The notes under the pieces were generated by a model. The model saw nothing but the letters and a program-made list of their open reading frames with translations, had not been told where the DNA came from and ran no database searches. A DNA stretch of 64,000 nt, taken from Glandiceps talaboti (Eukaryota; Hemichordata; Enteropneusta; Spengelidae). Positions 21,126 through 33,977 of this stretch are shown here, one piece after another (within the stretch, counting starts at the first letter, position 1; the number at the start of each line of letters is the position of its first letter). Position numbers and translations under genes: made by a program. Where the stretch lies: positions 18,544,271-18,608,270 of the forward strand of contig NC_135558.1 of the NCBI RefSeq assembly GCF_964340395.1, read 5' to 3'.

Positions 21126-23599
21126 CTATAGATCGAAGAAAAATGACAAGTTGGAGACGTCAGCCTTACTGCCAATCCCAAAATTTATAGAGCGACGTTT
21201 CGATGGGACTAGCACACGTTCCTCTGGAGTAACAGTACAAACTATAAACCTTACACGAAATTCTATATGTACAAACCAAACGCTACACTGAAAATCAAAC
21301 AATCGAATTGACCCATATCGGTTTTGTTGATTTTACGGTTTGCGCATTAATGAATAATTACTCCGTTACCTTTCTCGTCTACGTGTTAATTTAAATGTCA
21401 AATGTTCAGTAAGACATGACAAAATGAATTGTAACGAATATTTGAAATACAAATATACGCCATTTTCCCTCTTCTTAACTCATATATTATGTCTGCTGTA
21501 TAAACTGAAATACGACAGTGCAATGTCTCTTGACCGATTTTATCTGATGCTTTTGCTTCCATCGAACTCCCTTACGTTATTAATTGGAAGGAATAAATTA
21601 TTCGATAAATTCATTTGGGCATTTATCCATTTTAGCATTGATCAATTGGTATATATTGCGCCCTCTGTAAATAGATGTAGGAGAGGGATATCTATATAGC
21701 CGACGATTCTGACTATGGATGCTATCACCACTTTAGGCAATAGAGACATTTTTTTTATAAAGCATCCATTGGGTTCTGGAGAGCCATTTCATGTTTCACC
21801 TACAATTTTTTTTGTGATTTCAATGAAACCTCAAGTTGACCTTGTGCATATATATGGTACCTTATTTGCTGCCATGGGAGATCGTAGATATACATCAGCC
21901 CACTAATAGTGGTTTGACATTCAATGGATGATGTGGGTATAAAATCATTCACACTATTGGGTGGGCAATGGACTTGTGGGAAAGTTGAAACCCAGTGGGA
22001 GGGAGGGAAGGAGGGAGGGAGGGAGGGTAGATATCCTTCACCACCAGTTGGAGAACACATAAAAGAACAGCTAAATACTCTCCCCACAATTTTATTTATT
22101 TATTTTTTTTTTTTTTTTTTGGGGGGGTGTGATTCTATTAAAACACCATTTCTGGTCTGAAATAACATGTAATTAATGAAAACCACAAATCTGCACCTGT
22201 AGATGGTATTGTTGAGTTGAACCCGGGTTTTCCCAAACTACCCCCCCCCCCTCCTTCCCATGACCTGAGCAAAATTGACAAGACCACATTTTCCAAAATG
22301 CATTCCCATAAGGCATATTTCTAATATGTCACTTTATATGTGAAGTATATAGGGTCCTATAGATGTGTTACCATAACATCACTTGATTACTTTTGGCACA
22401 ATTGCTGTTTTATTAGTAAATGTTTACCTGGTGTGAGCATTCCTCATTCATCAGAAAGTGAAATAGGGGGAAGGTCACATTTTACGCAACAGACCAGGCA
22501 TGATTTCCCCGGCCCACTTCTTAGTTATTAGGCGCAGATTCTTCATCGTGAAAAAAACCAAACCCCATTTTAGACCAAGGAGCAAGAAAACGCACTCCAA
22601 AGGGCGACACATGTAAGTATAGTCAAATGGGGGTGTACCCCCCCCCCCCTATGGGCTACACCCTCGAATGATACGGCTAACTTTCAATAAATGCTACCAC
22701 AGGTCACATAGCGCCAATGCAGGGCGCTGTCGAGGGCTTGCCGAAGTTGGCCGTGGACAAGAGTTATTTTCGTACTTCGTAATCGGGTCATTTTATTTTT
22801 AGTAAATGGTAAAACTTTACTTTCCGTAAAATCGTAATTCAGTGACGTGGTCGGCGTACTGCGTAATCAACTGTTTATTTTGACTAAACCGTAGAAAAGC
22901 ACCACTCTTTTCGTACAAGGAAAAGAAAGATACACATAATTGTGCTGTATTTGTACGACGTTATATGATTCAATACAAGCAAGCACACCCGCACGCGTAA
23001 TTACGCGTAACCAAGGACGTTGCGAAAATTGTTCAGCAGTCATACCAGAAAACTGTCTTAAGACAGTATCTTTTTCATCTTCTTTTTTTCGGGGGGGGGG
23101 GTGCCCAAGCCCAAGCTCAAGCCCAAGCTCAAAGTTTGTCAGTGTAAAGAAAGTATGAATGTCCCTAGGCCTCTTCTCGAAGTGGGGATATCGATTCACA
23201 GTATTTTTTATTAAAGTACATTAAAAGTAATCTATATATGTCGACCAATATCAAGGGATATTCGTAGTTTTACTACAAAGGAGGGTTTATGATAAACAGA
23301 AACGTTTGACGGCATATAATTTGTTATTTAAACATCAGTAATATTGTACATGTATTAATGCTCAACATGGTTTCAATGAGAAATCGTCTGACACTAAGCT
23401 TCGCATGACCTATTCAAAGCTGACCCACTAGTTCCCTATTCAGAATATATGCATGCACTGTATGTAATATATTCACATTTTTCTGTATGTTGACTGTTTC
23501 GATATACTGATGAGTGATGGCATGGCATACAATTTTATGCAGTGTACATATACTATGTAACAGCATTTCTATTGCTATCATAGATGCGAATTGTAATCA
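21126..23599. other. Intergenic, no gene seen
   Basis: Contains a GGGA tract (about 22000-22027), a T run then G run (22087-22131), C and G runs near 22238, 22640 and 23090, and a 16-bp perfect palindrome ACGCGTAATTACGCGT at 22993-23008. The phrase GGTCACATTTTACGCAACAG near 22473 resembles 38170-38250. Short open frames here have no recognisable domain. Confidence 0.4.
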
Positions 23600-23639
23600 G
23601 ATGACACGTCAGTATAGCACCAGAGCGCATACTTTTGGT

Positions 23640-23860
23640 CCCAAAATGTTAATAACTACTGAACAGATTGGGCTGAAATTTGGTTGGAACGTACTTAAGG
23701 GTGTTTTTATTAAGAATGTTGCATTACAGGATGATCTAATCAATGATACGCAGATTAGGACTAAAAATGTGTCTTTTTGGTGAAAAATCTATAATTCCAA
23801 ATCTACCGAGCAGATTGGGCTGAAATTATTGGGGATGCATTTGGCCATGTGTAAATGCTA
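23640..23860 (+). repeat. Diverged repeat containing GAGCAGATTGGGCTGAAAT
   Basis: Two imperfect units here (from about 23655 and 23805), and three more at about 25385-25680, share ACTGAGCAGATTGGGCTGAA-like, TTGGAACGT and TATTAAGAATT phrases. They flank the kinase pseudogene on both sides. Confidence 0.6.
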
Positions 23861-23941
23861 CAACGCCATTGGTGCTGTTTTTTTATGTTAGTTTATTGGT
23901 GAAATTGAAAATGTCGGGTGATGTATGTAAAACTTCACTCA

Positions 23942-25175
23942 GTGTGGAGGCACCGACTACCTGTACAACAAACTAGGTATTGTCCATAACGACATCAAGC
24001 CACATAATACTCTAGTAAGTATACGATGAATAACCGATTCGTCAAATAACTCATTCAACGTTTTCTTACATTGCGGGTGAAATCAAAACTAAGGGCACAA
24101 TTTAAAATATTATATGTGTATAACCCGGCCGAGCCTAGTTTAAGCTACCAACCCTAAACAAGTTACTTCTCTTGTTTTTACATTCAAATACTACCAATTT
24201 TCTTGCAAAGCGTCTTTCAATATAAATTTTTAAGCCTCTTCCAAGAGAAACCAGGTCTTTTCAAACTGTAAGTTGAGTTATACAGAGTAGTCTGCAATTG
24301 TATTTGTCTACTTCACATATAATTGTGTTCAACTTCTTTCAAATTCTCATCTCATCAAACTATCGCAGAAGGTATTGCCACCAACGCGTATCTTGTCTCT
24401 AATTGGCCTAAGCTTAAACCAAAATTGAATAAAATATCGATCTGTATCCTATTTGAATTTCCAAAGATATGTTATCTGAAACGAACATTTTGTAGTGTAT
24501 TTGCCCAATTCAGTAACTTATTTAAATAATTAATTCTTTTTGTGTAAATTATGGGTAAAATTGAGACATTATTTGGTTCATAAAATAAGCGATTTTTCTA
24601 TGACTGATAAAACATTACATTAGCAATCGCTTAAACGATAAGTTGGTATCTGCTGTAAATGCCAAAATGTCTATATTGATAGAAAAAAGTGGAAAATACA
24701 GAAGAAAGGCATGGTATTGTTTGAAGATTTGGTTGAATAACATTTGTGTATTCACCATTTACAGGCTGATGGTGAAAAATTGATGATATGTGATTTTGGA
24801 TTTTCTGGTTGCACCGGATCAACCGATAATAATGCAACAATGCAATAAATGGCGCCTGAAGCAGTCCTGGTGGTGTGTGAAACTTTACAGCCACCACTTG
24901 ACGTGTGGTCGATAAGAGCAACCATTATAGAAATGTTTATTGTAGACCTGCCAAGGCCAGGAATTATAGATGACGGCAATGTTGAAGTCGTAGTTGACAA
25001 TTGCCTATAGAAATATTATAATGTATATCCCAGTGGATTGAACCAAATTGGTGGTTATACTTTGGTCAAGATATTACAGTCGTGTTTCTAAGCCCCTACC
25101 ATGAGAGCAGGTTAAGGGGAACTAATTCCGAAATTTGAAAAGTTAAATCTCGAGTATGAGGATGAACTAGATTAA
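23942..25175 (+). pseudogene. Protein-kinase pseudogene (C-lobe, 2 exons, four in-frame stops)
   Basis: Exon remnant 23942-24014 encodes TDYLYNKLGIVHNDIKPHNTL, with the catalytic-loop HxDxKxxN signature (N for R after H), followed by donor GTAAGT. The next exon starts at 24765 after CATTTACAG and encodes ADGEKLMICDFGFSG (DFG motif), then Q-stop-MAPE, where the stop TAA (24846-24848) sits at the usual tyrosine position before the APE motif, then PPLDVWSI. The same frame continues through TAG 25008, TAA 25089 and TAA 25113, with kinase-like LVKILQSCF and KFEKLNLEYEDELD, to a terminal TAA at 25173-25175. No N-lobe exon was found upstream. The subfamily is unclear; retention of an intron argues for a duplicated rather than a processed pseudogene. 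Confidence 0.75.
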
Positions 25176-25379
25176 TATAATTATTTACATTTAAATTTTG
25201 AGAGATTTTAGTTAAGCTATGAAAGATTATCTTTAACACATGTTACTGTATTTTTGATGGGCTGTGTATCAGTTATTGTCATATCAAGCAACTGATTAAA
25301 TACCATGATATTTCATAAACTTGCCATATGTGTTTATTTGTATGACTTGAGATTTTTGGTCAAAAAACTTAAAATAAAA

Positions 25380-25720
25380 AAGAATGAGTGAGATCGGTCT
25401 GACATTTAGTGGGAATGTTCTTAATGTGTTTAGAGTAAGAATTGTTCATAACATGAAGATCCCGTCAATGATATACAAATTAACTATGAAACTGATTCTT
25501 TTTTGTCAAAACTTTTTAATTCTAAAAGTACTGAGCAGATTAGGCTGAAATTTGGTTGGAACGTTTTTCAGGATGTCTATATTAAGAATTGTTCACCACT
25601 CGATGATCCTATCAGTGATATGTAAAAACTACCAAGCAGATTGAACTGAAATTTGATGAGGATGTGACGATCCCGTCAGCCATACACAAATTAGGTCTAA
25701 AATGTCAATTATGGTCAAAA
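25380..25720 (+). repeat. Diverged GCAGATT...GCTGAAAT repeat, right-side units
   Basis: Three imperfect units related to those at 23640-23860 on the other side of the kinase pseudogene. Confidence 0.55.
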
Positions 25721-25752
25721 ACTAATATCTTGAAACTGTTTGGTGAATGGGG

Positions 25753-25999
<247 letters not shown>

Positions 26000-26507
26000 G
26001 AGCTCTCCCTATGGAAACTTAGTTAGAGAGCGCCATATTGGATAATAGTGCCGCCATATTGGATTGCGCCATCAACGACCATGTTATACATCCTTTCGTA
26101 TACTGGTTTTATAATAGTCTGCTTCTTATAATAACATCATATTGTGTTTAAAAAAATGGTTTATACTTATAAAATAACCAAAGTGGTGATTCATAATGAA
26201 AGTTACACGGAAATCCAAATATTTATATAGCTTATATATATTGTAAATATGTTGGGGGGTTTTACGTTAATTTGGAAAGGGACTTTTCGATTACAACATT
26301 TCTTTCACTTGTGTGTAGACAGTAAAGCATTACACAGCTCTACAAGTTTGTGGGACACTAATATTGAGGTTATTCATTGGTTTTTGAATCTGAAAATCAC
26401 TTTAAATGTCTAGTTCAATGGGTGTATCTCGCATTCATTCTACTCTATTTTTTTCATTGACGGCAACAGTTGTATTGGACCGACAGTAATCAACTATTTG
26501 AACAAAG

Positions 26508-28228
26508 TACCAAATTACAAACACATGTCAATGTATCATATATTACGTTTACTACTGACATGGACTGATTGAATTAGACTTTGCCAGATTGTGATCTTCG
26601 GATACAAAAAAAACACCGGATATCATCTAGACGAGTTGGACACATGTTATACACAAATATTCTCACACATAGTCAAATAATTTAAAAACAAACTAAATCA
26701 TAGTTATCTTTATAGTTTAATGTAATTTTGCATTTTTATTTACAGTACTTACATAAGACACGTTAATACATGATTAAATTTATTCCAAATTATTTGAAAA
26801 TACTCTCCTTCTCAGAGTTGGCCTGCATGACATGACCATGGACTTGGCTATTGACATTCTTGATCATCTGAACGACCTTCACTAATCAATAATTCATAAC
26901 CTGGCCCACAACTTTAGTTTGCATAGGACTGATTAATGTAAACAAAATTGTTACGATATTTACATTCTGACTGCTTTTATAAAATATTGCTGCCTGTATT
27001 GTTAACTTATACAGTAAATATACTTATGCCCGTCGAGTTCCAAATTTGTTCAAGTTATACTGTATACTATCCCTAGCTGATGCTTTCTTGTCTTCATAAT
27101 TCATGACAGGTCATAGTAATATTTCGGGCTGTATTGTGTACACAGGCAAGATAAAAGTGATATTACCCAAGGCATTGTTTGAATTAGATTGACAGTGAGG
27201 GTATTTGATGCTTTGTGATACCCATTTTTCTTCTTTACAAATGACACGTCCCCAACAAAATACGTCATTGACAGTATTTCAAAAGAGATAAAAAAAACAA
27301 TTTCTTTTCATGTGCATTACCGAATAAAAAATATGCGATTCACCCACCCTTCAAATTTAATAATAACTCTAGTAAAATGATGCCATTGTATCACTTTCAG
27401 TAAACATCACTAACAGATGTTTCTTTATTACAGAATTTGGCCTTACATAAGAATGACATTTTGCAAAGATACTACCATCTGTCATGTTGTTTTGAAAACT
27501 AAAAGCTACATACTGTTAGCGGAACTCTAATTATGAATTTAGGTCATCTACTGAGTTTGAAAAAATGGTCTGTAATATCTAGTAAAGTGTTGTTATGTTT
27601 TCAACTCGACAGAGCTGAAAGGGTTATAGGAAGTTTAAATAAATAGGTAATGGAACTGAATTACCCCCACTTAATTAGTTTTGTTTAAGTTGTCAGGAAT
27701 GTTGTAAACTATAATATTTTTCCGCGCATTGATATATACTTTTAGATGAAGTAAACTCTGCTTGTGAATATAATTAACTTCGGACTTTTTAAATATTTCA
27801 TATACAGAATATCAACTCTCGTGTTGGTGTCTGTGTAGCACATCTGCAGAATTAATGTGTCTGTCATTGTAAACGCCTTAACTATCGTAACCAAAATTAC
27901 TACTGCGACTGATATAGGTATGTGAGATTGTTATGCTTCTTTGAACATATCAAACGGGTGGGAAAAGAGAAGCCAAACTTTACATGAATAGATTATAGAT
28001 TACAGAGAAAACAAAGTTACGTACTTCTATATCACATTCAATCATCAGTATAAAACACAACCATATTATATCTTAATGAATGTCCTTTCTAGCCCATCTA
28101 AGATATAGCACACTACCATTACAAATTGAAGTTGGTCGTTTTAGAAATGTACCTATTTAAAACCCATTATGCATCCTTTGTAACTTAGGAGAAGTGGAAG
28201 ATAAAAATCGCTTTGTCATGAGATACAA
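26508..28228 (+). repeat. 1.7-kb tandem duplication, copy 1
   Basis: Begins AAGTACCAAATTACAAACAC and follows copy 2 base for base with about 5-10% differences and small indels. It ends inside LINE-like coding sequence at AAAGTACCAAATTAC, which is also the start of copy 2. Confidence 0.85.
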
Positions 28229-28230
28229 AG
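28086..28230 (+). mobile_element. LINE ORF2 C-terminal remnant, in copy 1
   Basis: In one frame with an internal TAA: HLRYSTLPLQIEVGRFRN, then CILCNLGEVEDKNRFVMRY. This is the C-terminal LPLxIExGR...CxxC...EDxxHFxxxC signature of many LINE polymerases. The final histidine and cysteine are changed to R and Y, and it is truncated at the duplication junction. Confidence 0.65.
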
Positions 28231-30145
28231 TACCAAATTACAAAATCATGTCAATGTGTCATATATTATATACTACTGACATGGACTGTTCAGTTTTATC
28301 AAATTATGAGTTCTAACTAGACATTTGAGGAATTACATCCATTGAGCCAGACTTTGCCAGATTGTGATCTTCGGATTCAAAAAACCAATGGGTAACTTCT
28401 AGCCGAGTTAGACACATGTTATAAACAAACATTCTCACACATAGTCAAATAATTTAAGAACAAAGTAAATATTAGTTATCTTTATAGGTTAATATAATTT
28501 GTGCAATTTTATTTACATTATTTACATAAGGACACGTTAATATATAATTGAATTTATTCCAAATTATTTGAAAATACTCTCCCTTTCTCAGAGTTGGCCT
28601 GACGTGACCAGGGAAAGCTTGGCCATTGTCATTCACACTTCATCATCTGGACTACCTTCACTAATTAACTCATAACCTGGCATACAACTTTAGTTTGCAA
28701 AGGACTGATTAATGTAAAAGAAAATTCGATATTTACATTCTGTCTGCTTTTGAAAAATATTGCTGCCTGTATTGCTAACTTATACAGTAACTATACTTAT
28801 GCCCGTCGAGTTCCAAACTTGTTAAAGTTATACTGTATACTATCCCCAGCTGATACTTTCTTGTCTTCATAATTCATAACAGATAATAGTGGTATTTCGG
28901 ACTGTAGTGTGTACACAGGCAAGATAAAAGTAATATTACCCAAAGCATTGTTTGAATTAGATTGACAGTGAGGGTATATGATGCTTTATGATACCCATTT
29001 TTCTTCTTTACAAGTGACACGTCACCAACAAAATACGTCATTGACAGTATTTCAAAAGAAATCAAGTATAATGATGGCGAGTGTTTCTTTTCATGTGCAT
29101 TACCGAATAAACATTATGCGATTCACTCGCCCTTCAAATTTAATAATAACTCTAGTAAAACAATAATATTGTATCACTTTAATATGATATAAGTAAACAT
29201 CACTAACAGATGTTTCATTATTATCGAATTTGGCCTTACATAAGAATGATATTTGCAAAGATACTACCTGTCATGTTGTTTTGAGCCTGTCCAATAGCTT
29301 TTAGATTGTGTAGTTTAATATTGTGACAAACCCGCACAAACCCGCATGTATATACTTCACTGACTTCATATTGTTCTTTGTTACATAAACGTTTTTCATT
29401 TGAAAACTATAAGCTACTATTTTCGGAACTAAATTATGAATTTAGGTCATCTATTGAGTTTGAAAAAAAGGTCTTTAATATATAGAAAAGTGTTATTATG
29501 TTTTCAACTCGACAGAGCTGAAAGGGTTATAGGAAGTTTAAATAAATAGGTAATGACTTTATGGAACTAAATTACCCCCCACTTAATTAGTTTTGTTTAA
29601 GTTGTCAGGAATGTTGTAAACTATAATATTTTTCCGCGCATTGATATATACTTTTAGATGTAGTAAACTCTGCTTGTGAATATAATTAACTTCGGACTTT
29701 TTAAAATTTCATATTCAGAATATCAACTCTTGTGTTGATGTCTGTGTAGCACATCTGCAGAATGTGTCTGTCATTGTGAACGCCTTAACTATCGTAAGTT
29801 CGTAACCAAAATTACGACTGCGACTGATATAGGTATGTAAGATTGTTATGCTTTTTTGAACATATCAAAAGAGTGGGAAAAGAGAAGCCAAACTTTACAT
29901 GAATAGATATATAGATTACAGAGAAAACAAAGTTACGTACTTCTATATCACATTCAATCATCAGTATAAAACCTAGCCATATCATATCTCAATGAATGCC
30001 CTTTCTAGTCCATCTAAGATATAGCATACTGCCATTACAAATTGAAGTTGGTCGTTTTAGAAATGTACCTATTTAAAATCAATTATGCATCCATTGTAAC
30101 TTAAGGGAAGTGGAAGATAAAAATCACTTCGTCATGAGATGTAAA
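28229..30145 (+). repeat. 1.7-1.9-kb tandem duplication, copy 2
   Basis: Head-to-tail with copy 1. It contains an additional ~100-bp segment near 29285-29395 that copy 1 lacks. Its right end runs on into the LINE remnant, so copy 2 keeps the original right boundary. Confidence 0.85.
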
Positions 30146-30211
30146 CTATACGATGATCTCAGAAATGTTATGTTTGAATTAATTAGCGAAGAGAAATTCT
30201 TTAATTTGTAA
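30002..30211 (+). mobile_element. LINE ORF2 C-terminal remnant, in copy 2
   Basis: FLVHLRYSILPLQIEVGRF, an internal TAA, then CIHCNLREVEDKNHFVMRC and KLYDDLRNVMFELISEEKFF to TAA 30209-30211. The CxxC...H...C knuckle is intact here. Known signature of the C-terminal end of non-LTR retrotransposon ORF2. The ~270 bp after it, to about 30480, probably include its 3' UTR. Confidence 0.7.
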
Positions 30212-30526
30212 ATTAAAGTTCTGATCAGCGTTTTATATTCTTTATAAATAATTGTATTCGACCACTTGCAAAATGTATTGAAAGTGCCTTCAAGAAGAGA
30301 AATATTAAATATAGATAGGAATTTGTAACTTATTTTTTATAATTTTGTTTTGTTGTGAAAAATCTTAAATGATATATCTTTACTAGACAACTGTACTGCT
30401 TATTTGATGTACGCTAAATATTGGTTCAGAGTGACTTATAAGCCCGAAAGGGCTGGGTGAAAAAAGCTTCTTTTTAGGTATTCCTATTGTAAAATGTCAC
30501 GAGTCGCTATGATAAACTAGTTACTA

Positions 30527-30890
30527 TTCTTTCTTATACCATACACTAGCCAAGTTAAACAAACATATGGAATACAGTCTGGTCGTTTTACATCACGACA
30601 ATGCGCGTCTATGTCATGGGAACGCATGTCTACATCACTGGTTCTGCTGTGTTCTAAATAAGAGTCAACACATTCAAAATTGCCCATTACTTTCTGCGAT
30701 GTTTCTTTGATATTACTGGCACTTGTATAATTATGTTATTAGCCAATATTTGTCTTCTTTCAGCTGTAAAATACTCGTGACCTAAGGGTGTTGTCACTAC
30801 TCGTCTAATGCCTCATATTGGCAAAGCCCCCTTATAGGTCATTCTTATTTTCTTTGGCTGAACGAAGATAAATATTGAGGAATAACGTCG
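30527..30890 (-). mobile_element. Dispersed hairpin repeat family, copy 1 (inverted)
   Basis: On the minus strand it shares GTTCAGCCAAAGAAAAT, a GACCTA...TAGGTCACGAGTATTTT arm pair, GAACACAGCAGAACCAGTGA and the TTCCATA block with copies at 40450-40750 and 47547-47920. Confidence 0.75.
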
Positions 30891-31385
30891 AAATATACTT
30901 GATCCTATGTGACCCTGTCGAAGGATTTCACTAATTAAAAATTGAATGATATGTGGGAGCTATACTGACTTATTACATCCGTGAACAATACTGAAAACAA
31001 GTGACCTTTTTTTCCCAAAGCAACCAGATTCAATATATGGAAATGTTTAAAGTTGTATTAATGATGTGACATTACACGATGATGGTGGAAGTAGCTCTAG
31101 AGGACGGGTATCTAAAGCATGTTGATGTTATATTCTTTTGTATAATAAGTGAGGACACCAGCCTATGTACCATTAGTTGTGTCATTAGACTGAAATGATA
31201 ATACGAAAACAACAATAGAGAAGACTACCATTTTATTCAAAGTACAATGTGCAATATGGTGCATAGATAGTTTTGTCGGGAAGTGCGCACGATCACTTTC
31301 GAGCAATGCAGTGAACATACAACGAAATGGATGCTACATTTAACTTATGATGGGAGTCTTAGTGTGATGACAATGGTGCCAAAAA

Positions 31386-31640
31386 GGGGGATCAAGTCCC
31401 TCCTGAGTAATGCAAGAAGTATCATTAGCAACGCCTATTATCTGGATCAAACAGTATAGCCTTCAAACCAAGATCAAGCTGCATAACAAAACTGCAGACT
31501 CAGTATTACTGTATGATTCAGATGCAGAGTGCTTAGGAAGACAGACAATGGCAATGTTTAATATCTTCTCAAGGGTGGTAACCTTTAGATCTGCAACAGC
31601 TACTGGCCAAAGAAGATCACAAGTGAGAATCTCTGCCTAA
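31386..31640 (+). mobile_element. Possible LINE reverse-transcriptase C-terminal fragment
   Basis: The frame from 31410 reads IIWIKQYSLQTKIKLHNK, then ADSVLLYDSDAECLGRQTMA. This resembles the W(K/R)S...TK(I/L)(R/K)LYN...S(V/T)LLYG(S/A)E motif after the polymerase domain of RTE- or CR1-like LINEs. No catalytic motif remains. Confidence 0.45.
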
Positions 31641-32160
31641 AGACTAGTTGTAACAGTATATCCCAAGAAACAAAGCACAGGATTAGGAAGCACTAAGTAA
31701 TTACAGGGGAGGGGGGGGGGGGTAAATCAGGTCCAATCTGTTGCGTAAAGTGGGACCCTCCCCCAATTCCCTGAAGTTACCCCCTTAGATTTCCTTCTTT
31801 AAAGTATGACCCTCCCCGTTGCAATATTTCAAAAACATAGTTTAATTGCTGTTAGACATGGTAAAGGACACAATTCCCAGAATCAATGGTTTAGAGGAAT
31901 ATAATTAATCCCATTGCTGCCACCATGTTGAATATTCTCCAACTACTACAACCACAGTATAGTTGAGTGAAGGCGCTAGATTAATCACTACCTGTGTTTG
32001 GCTCTCATTGGCTCTCATCAAACTGTTCCTATTTCACTCCTGTGAAACCCACTCTACTCCTCCCAACTGACAATTAATTCACTGTATGCCGTTATGGTTA
32101 TCAACAGCGATTTGATGATACGGTCTGATATTATGATGCCTAACCCTAACCATAAGCTCT

Positions 32161-32740
32161 AATTTAAGGCAACATTGGGCTCTTCATTACCATGGTTACA
32201 AGGATCATATAGTAAAAGTGAAACATGTTTTGAGACCTGATATTCATAGCTCATAGCAGTGCAAAGTACAGTGTCAACTATATCAAAATGATACTAATTT
32301 TTTAGGCGTCACGAAGTGTGCATTTACCTACTATATTACATGGAGTTGCATACATAGACCTGTAATTTAAGGCAACATTTGGCTGTTCATTACCATGGTT
32401 ACAAGGATGCTAGCATAATAGTGAAACATGTTTTGAGCTGAGCACCCCATACCCATAGCTAATAATAACAAAGAAGCAAAGTACAGTGTCAACAACCACA
32501 ACAATATTAATATTAATTTTTGAGGGTTCAGTAAGTGTGCACCTACCAGGTAAATTACATGGCGTTTGCATACAGTGTATGCATAGAGCTACAATGTAAT
32601 GATTGGGCTGTTCATTATTACAAGGATGCCATATTCAAGTGAAACATGTTGTGAACACCTCATACCTATAGCTAATAACAATGCAAAGTACAAAGTCAAA
32701 AACCAAAAAGAAAATTAATTCTTGAAGGGTCACTAAGGGA
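32161..32740 (+). repeat. ~200-bp tandem repeat, 3 diverged units
   Basis: Units share ATTTAAGGCAACATT, TTCATTACCATGGTTACAAG, GAAACATGTTTTGAG and GCAAAGTACAGTGTCAAC in the same order, near 32161, 32365 and 32595. Confidence 0.8.
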
Positions 32741-33054
32741 CCGGTCAGTTTCTCCAGCTGAGGGGGGGGGGGGGTCGGTGGATTGTTCCATCGGGCCGAC
32801 AAAAAGTCATTGAACCCCCCCCCCCCCATCTGTAAAACCGAAACAGGCTGACCCCCACCAGTCACTTAATTCTAAAACATGATGACCCCCCCCCTCCATA
32901 TCATATTGACATGACAGGTATTTTTTGATCGTGACTCAATGTGGACTGCTTGACTGTCTTGCATCTACTTTATAAGATCCCGGGTTAGCACTATCATTGT
33001 TATAATTATTGACTACACAGGGTAAATATATTCCAAAAAGAGTTTAAATAACAT
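32741..33054. other. G/C-run rich spacer, no gene seen
   Basis: Long G run near 32763-32774, C runs near 32815-32827 and 32886-32894. Otherwise nothing recognised. Confidence 0.5.
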
Positions 33055-33870
33055 CTTGACAGTGAAAGGTAGGGGGAAAGCTTGAAAAGGGAATATGCAC
33101 TCCTCTCGGGAGGGGGGGGGGGGTTCCGAGGGGGTATCCCCTTAAAAGTCCTGGAGATTTTTACTCTGAAAAGTCAATTTTGAGTTTTATCAGACACTTT
33201 CAGACAATAATTTCCAAGCTTTACAAGACAACACGAACATGTAAAAAGCAACAACATAGGGTTGAAATATTTTTTAAATATAGTTTGATAGCACCTTGAC
33301 AGTAAGAGGTAGAAGGAAGCTAGAGCTTGAGACTGGGATGTGTACACCTCATGTGGGGTGGGGGTCCTAGAAGCCCTGGGGGGTTTTGTTACTCTTAAAG
33401 CCAATTTTAGGCTATTCAGGCCATTTCAAGCAATAACTTCCAAGCTTTAAAAGACAGCACCATCAAGTATCAGAAACTATTCTTTGTAACTTAGGGTTGA
33501 AATATGTTCTTAAAAGGTTAAATGGCATCATTATAATAAAGGTCAGCACATCTAATGGTAGTATCATTGGTAGGGGAGATTTTGTTTTAGAGTTTTAAGG
33601 CAATTTTAGACTCTCTTGGCAAACATTTCACATCTTTAAAAGACGGTATCATCTCATTAGCATAGGATGAAAATATTTAAGTTTAGTACCATTATGACAG
33701 TAAAAGGGTTGGTGCATCTGATTGTTGGTTGAATGCATGAGTGCCCTATGGGGGCGAGGGAGTCCTTGGGGTTTCCCCCCTGGCAGATCTGGAGGTTCTT
33801 GCTTCTATTAAGGCAATGTTTAGGTTATTCATAGCCTTTGAGGTAATATTCCCAAGCTTCGAAAAGCTAA
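33055..33870 (+). repeat. ~240-bp tandem repeat, about 4 diverged units
   Basis: Each unit has GACAGTAAAAGGTAG-like sequence, a G-rich patch, TTTTACTCT...AAGGCAATTTTAG and CCAAGCTTTAAAAGAC in the same order. Confidence 0.7.
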
Positions 33871-33977
33871 TTTAAATGTAAGTTTTAAACGAGTGTCCCA
33901 TGTCACATAAAATGGGTCTCTGATATTGGTATAGGGGCATTAATATTGCATGTACAGTACCTACCGGTCACGGCAAA

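Noticed and set aside
21424-21906. Two adjacent open frames (91 and 63 codons) as exons of a gene
   Set aside because: No family resemblance, and no donor/acceptor pair joins them convincingly.
22993-23008. 16-bp perfect palindrome ACGCGTAATTACGCGT as an operator
   Set aside because: Isolated, not near a recognisable promoter; too little to support a regulatory call.
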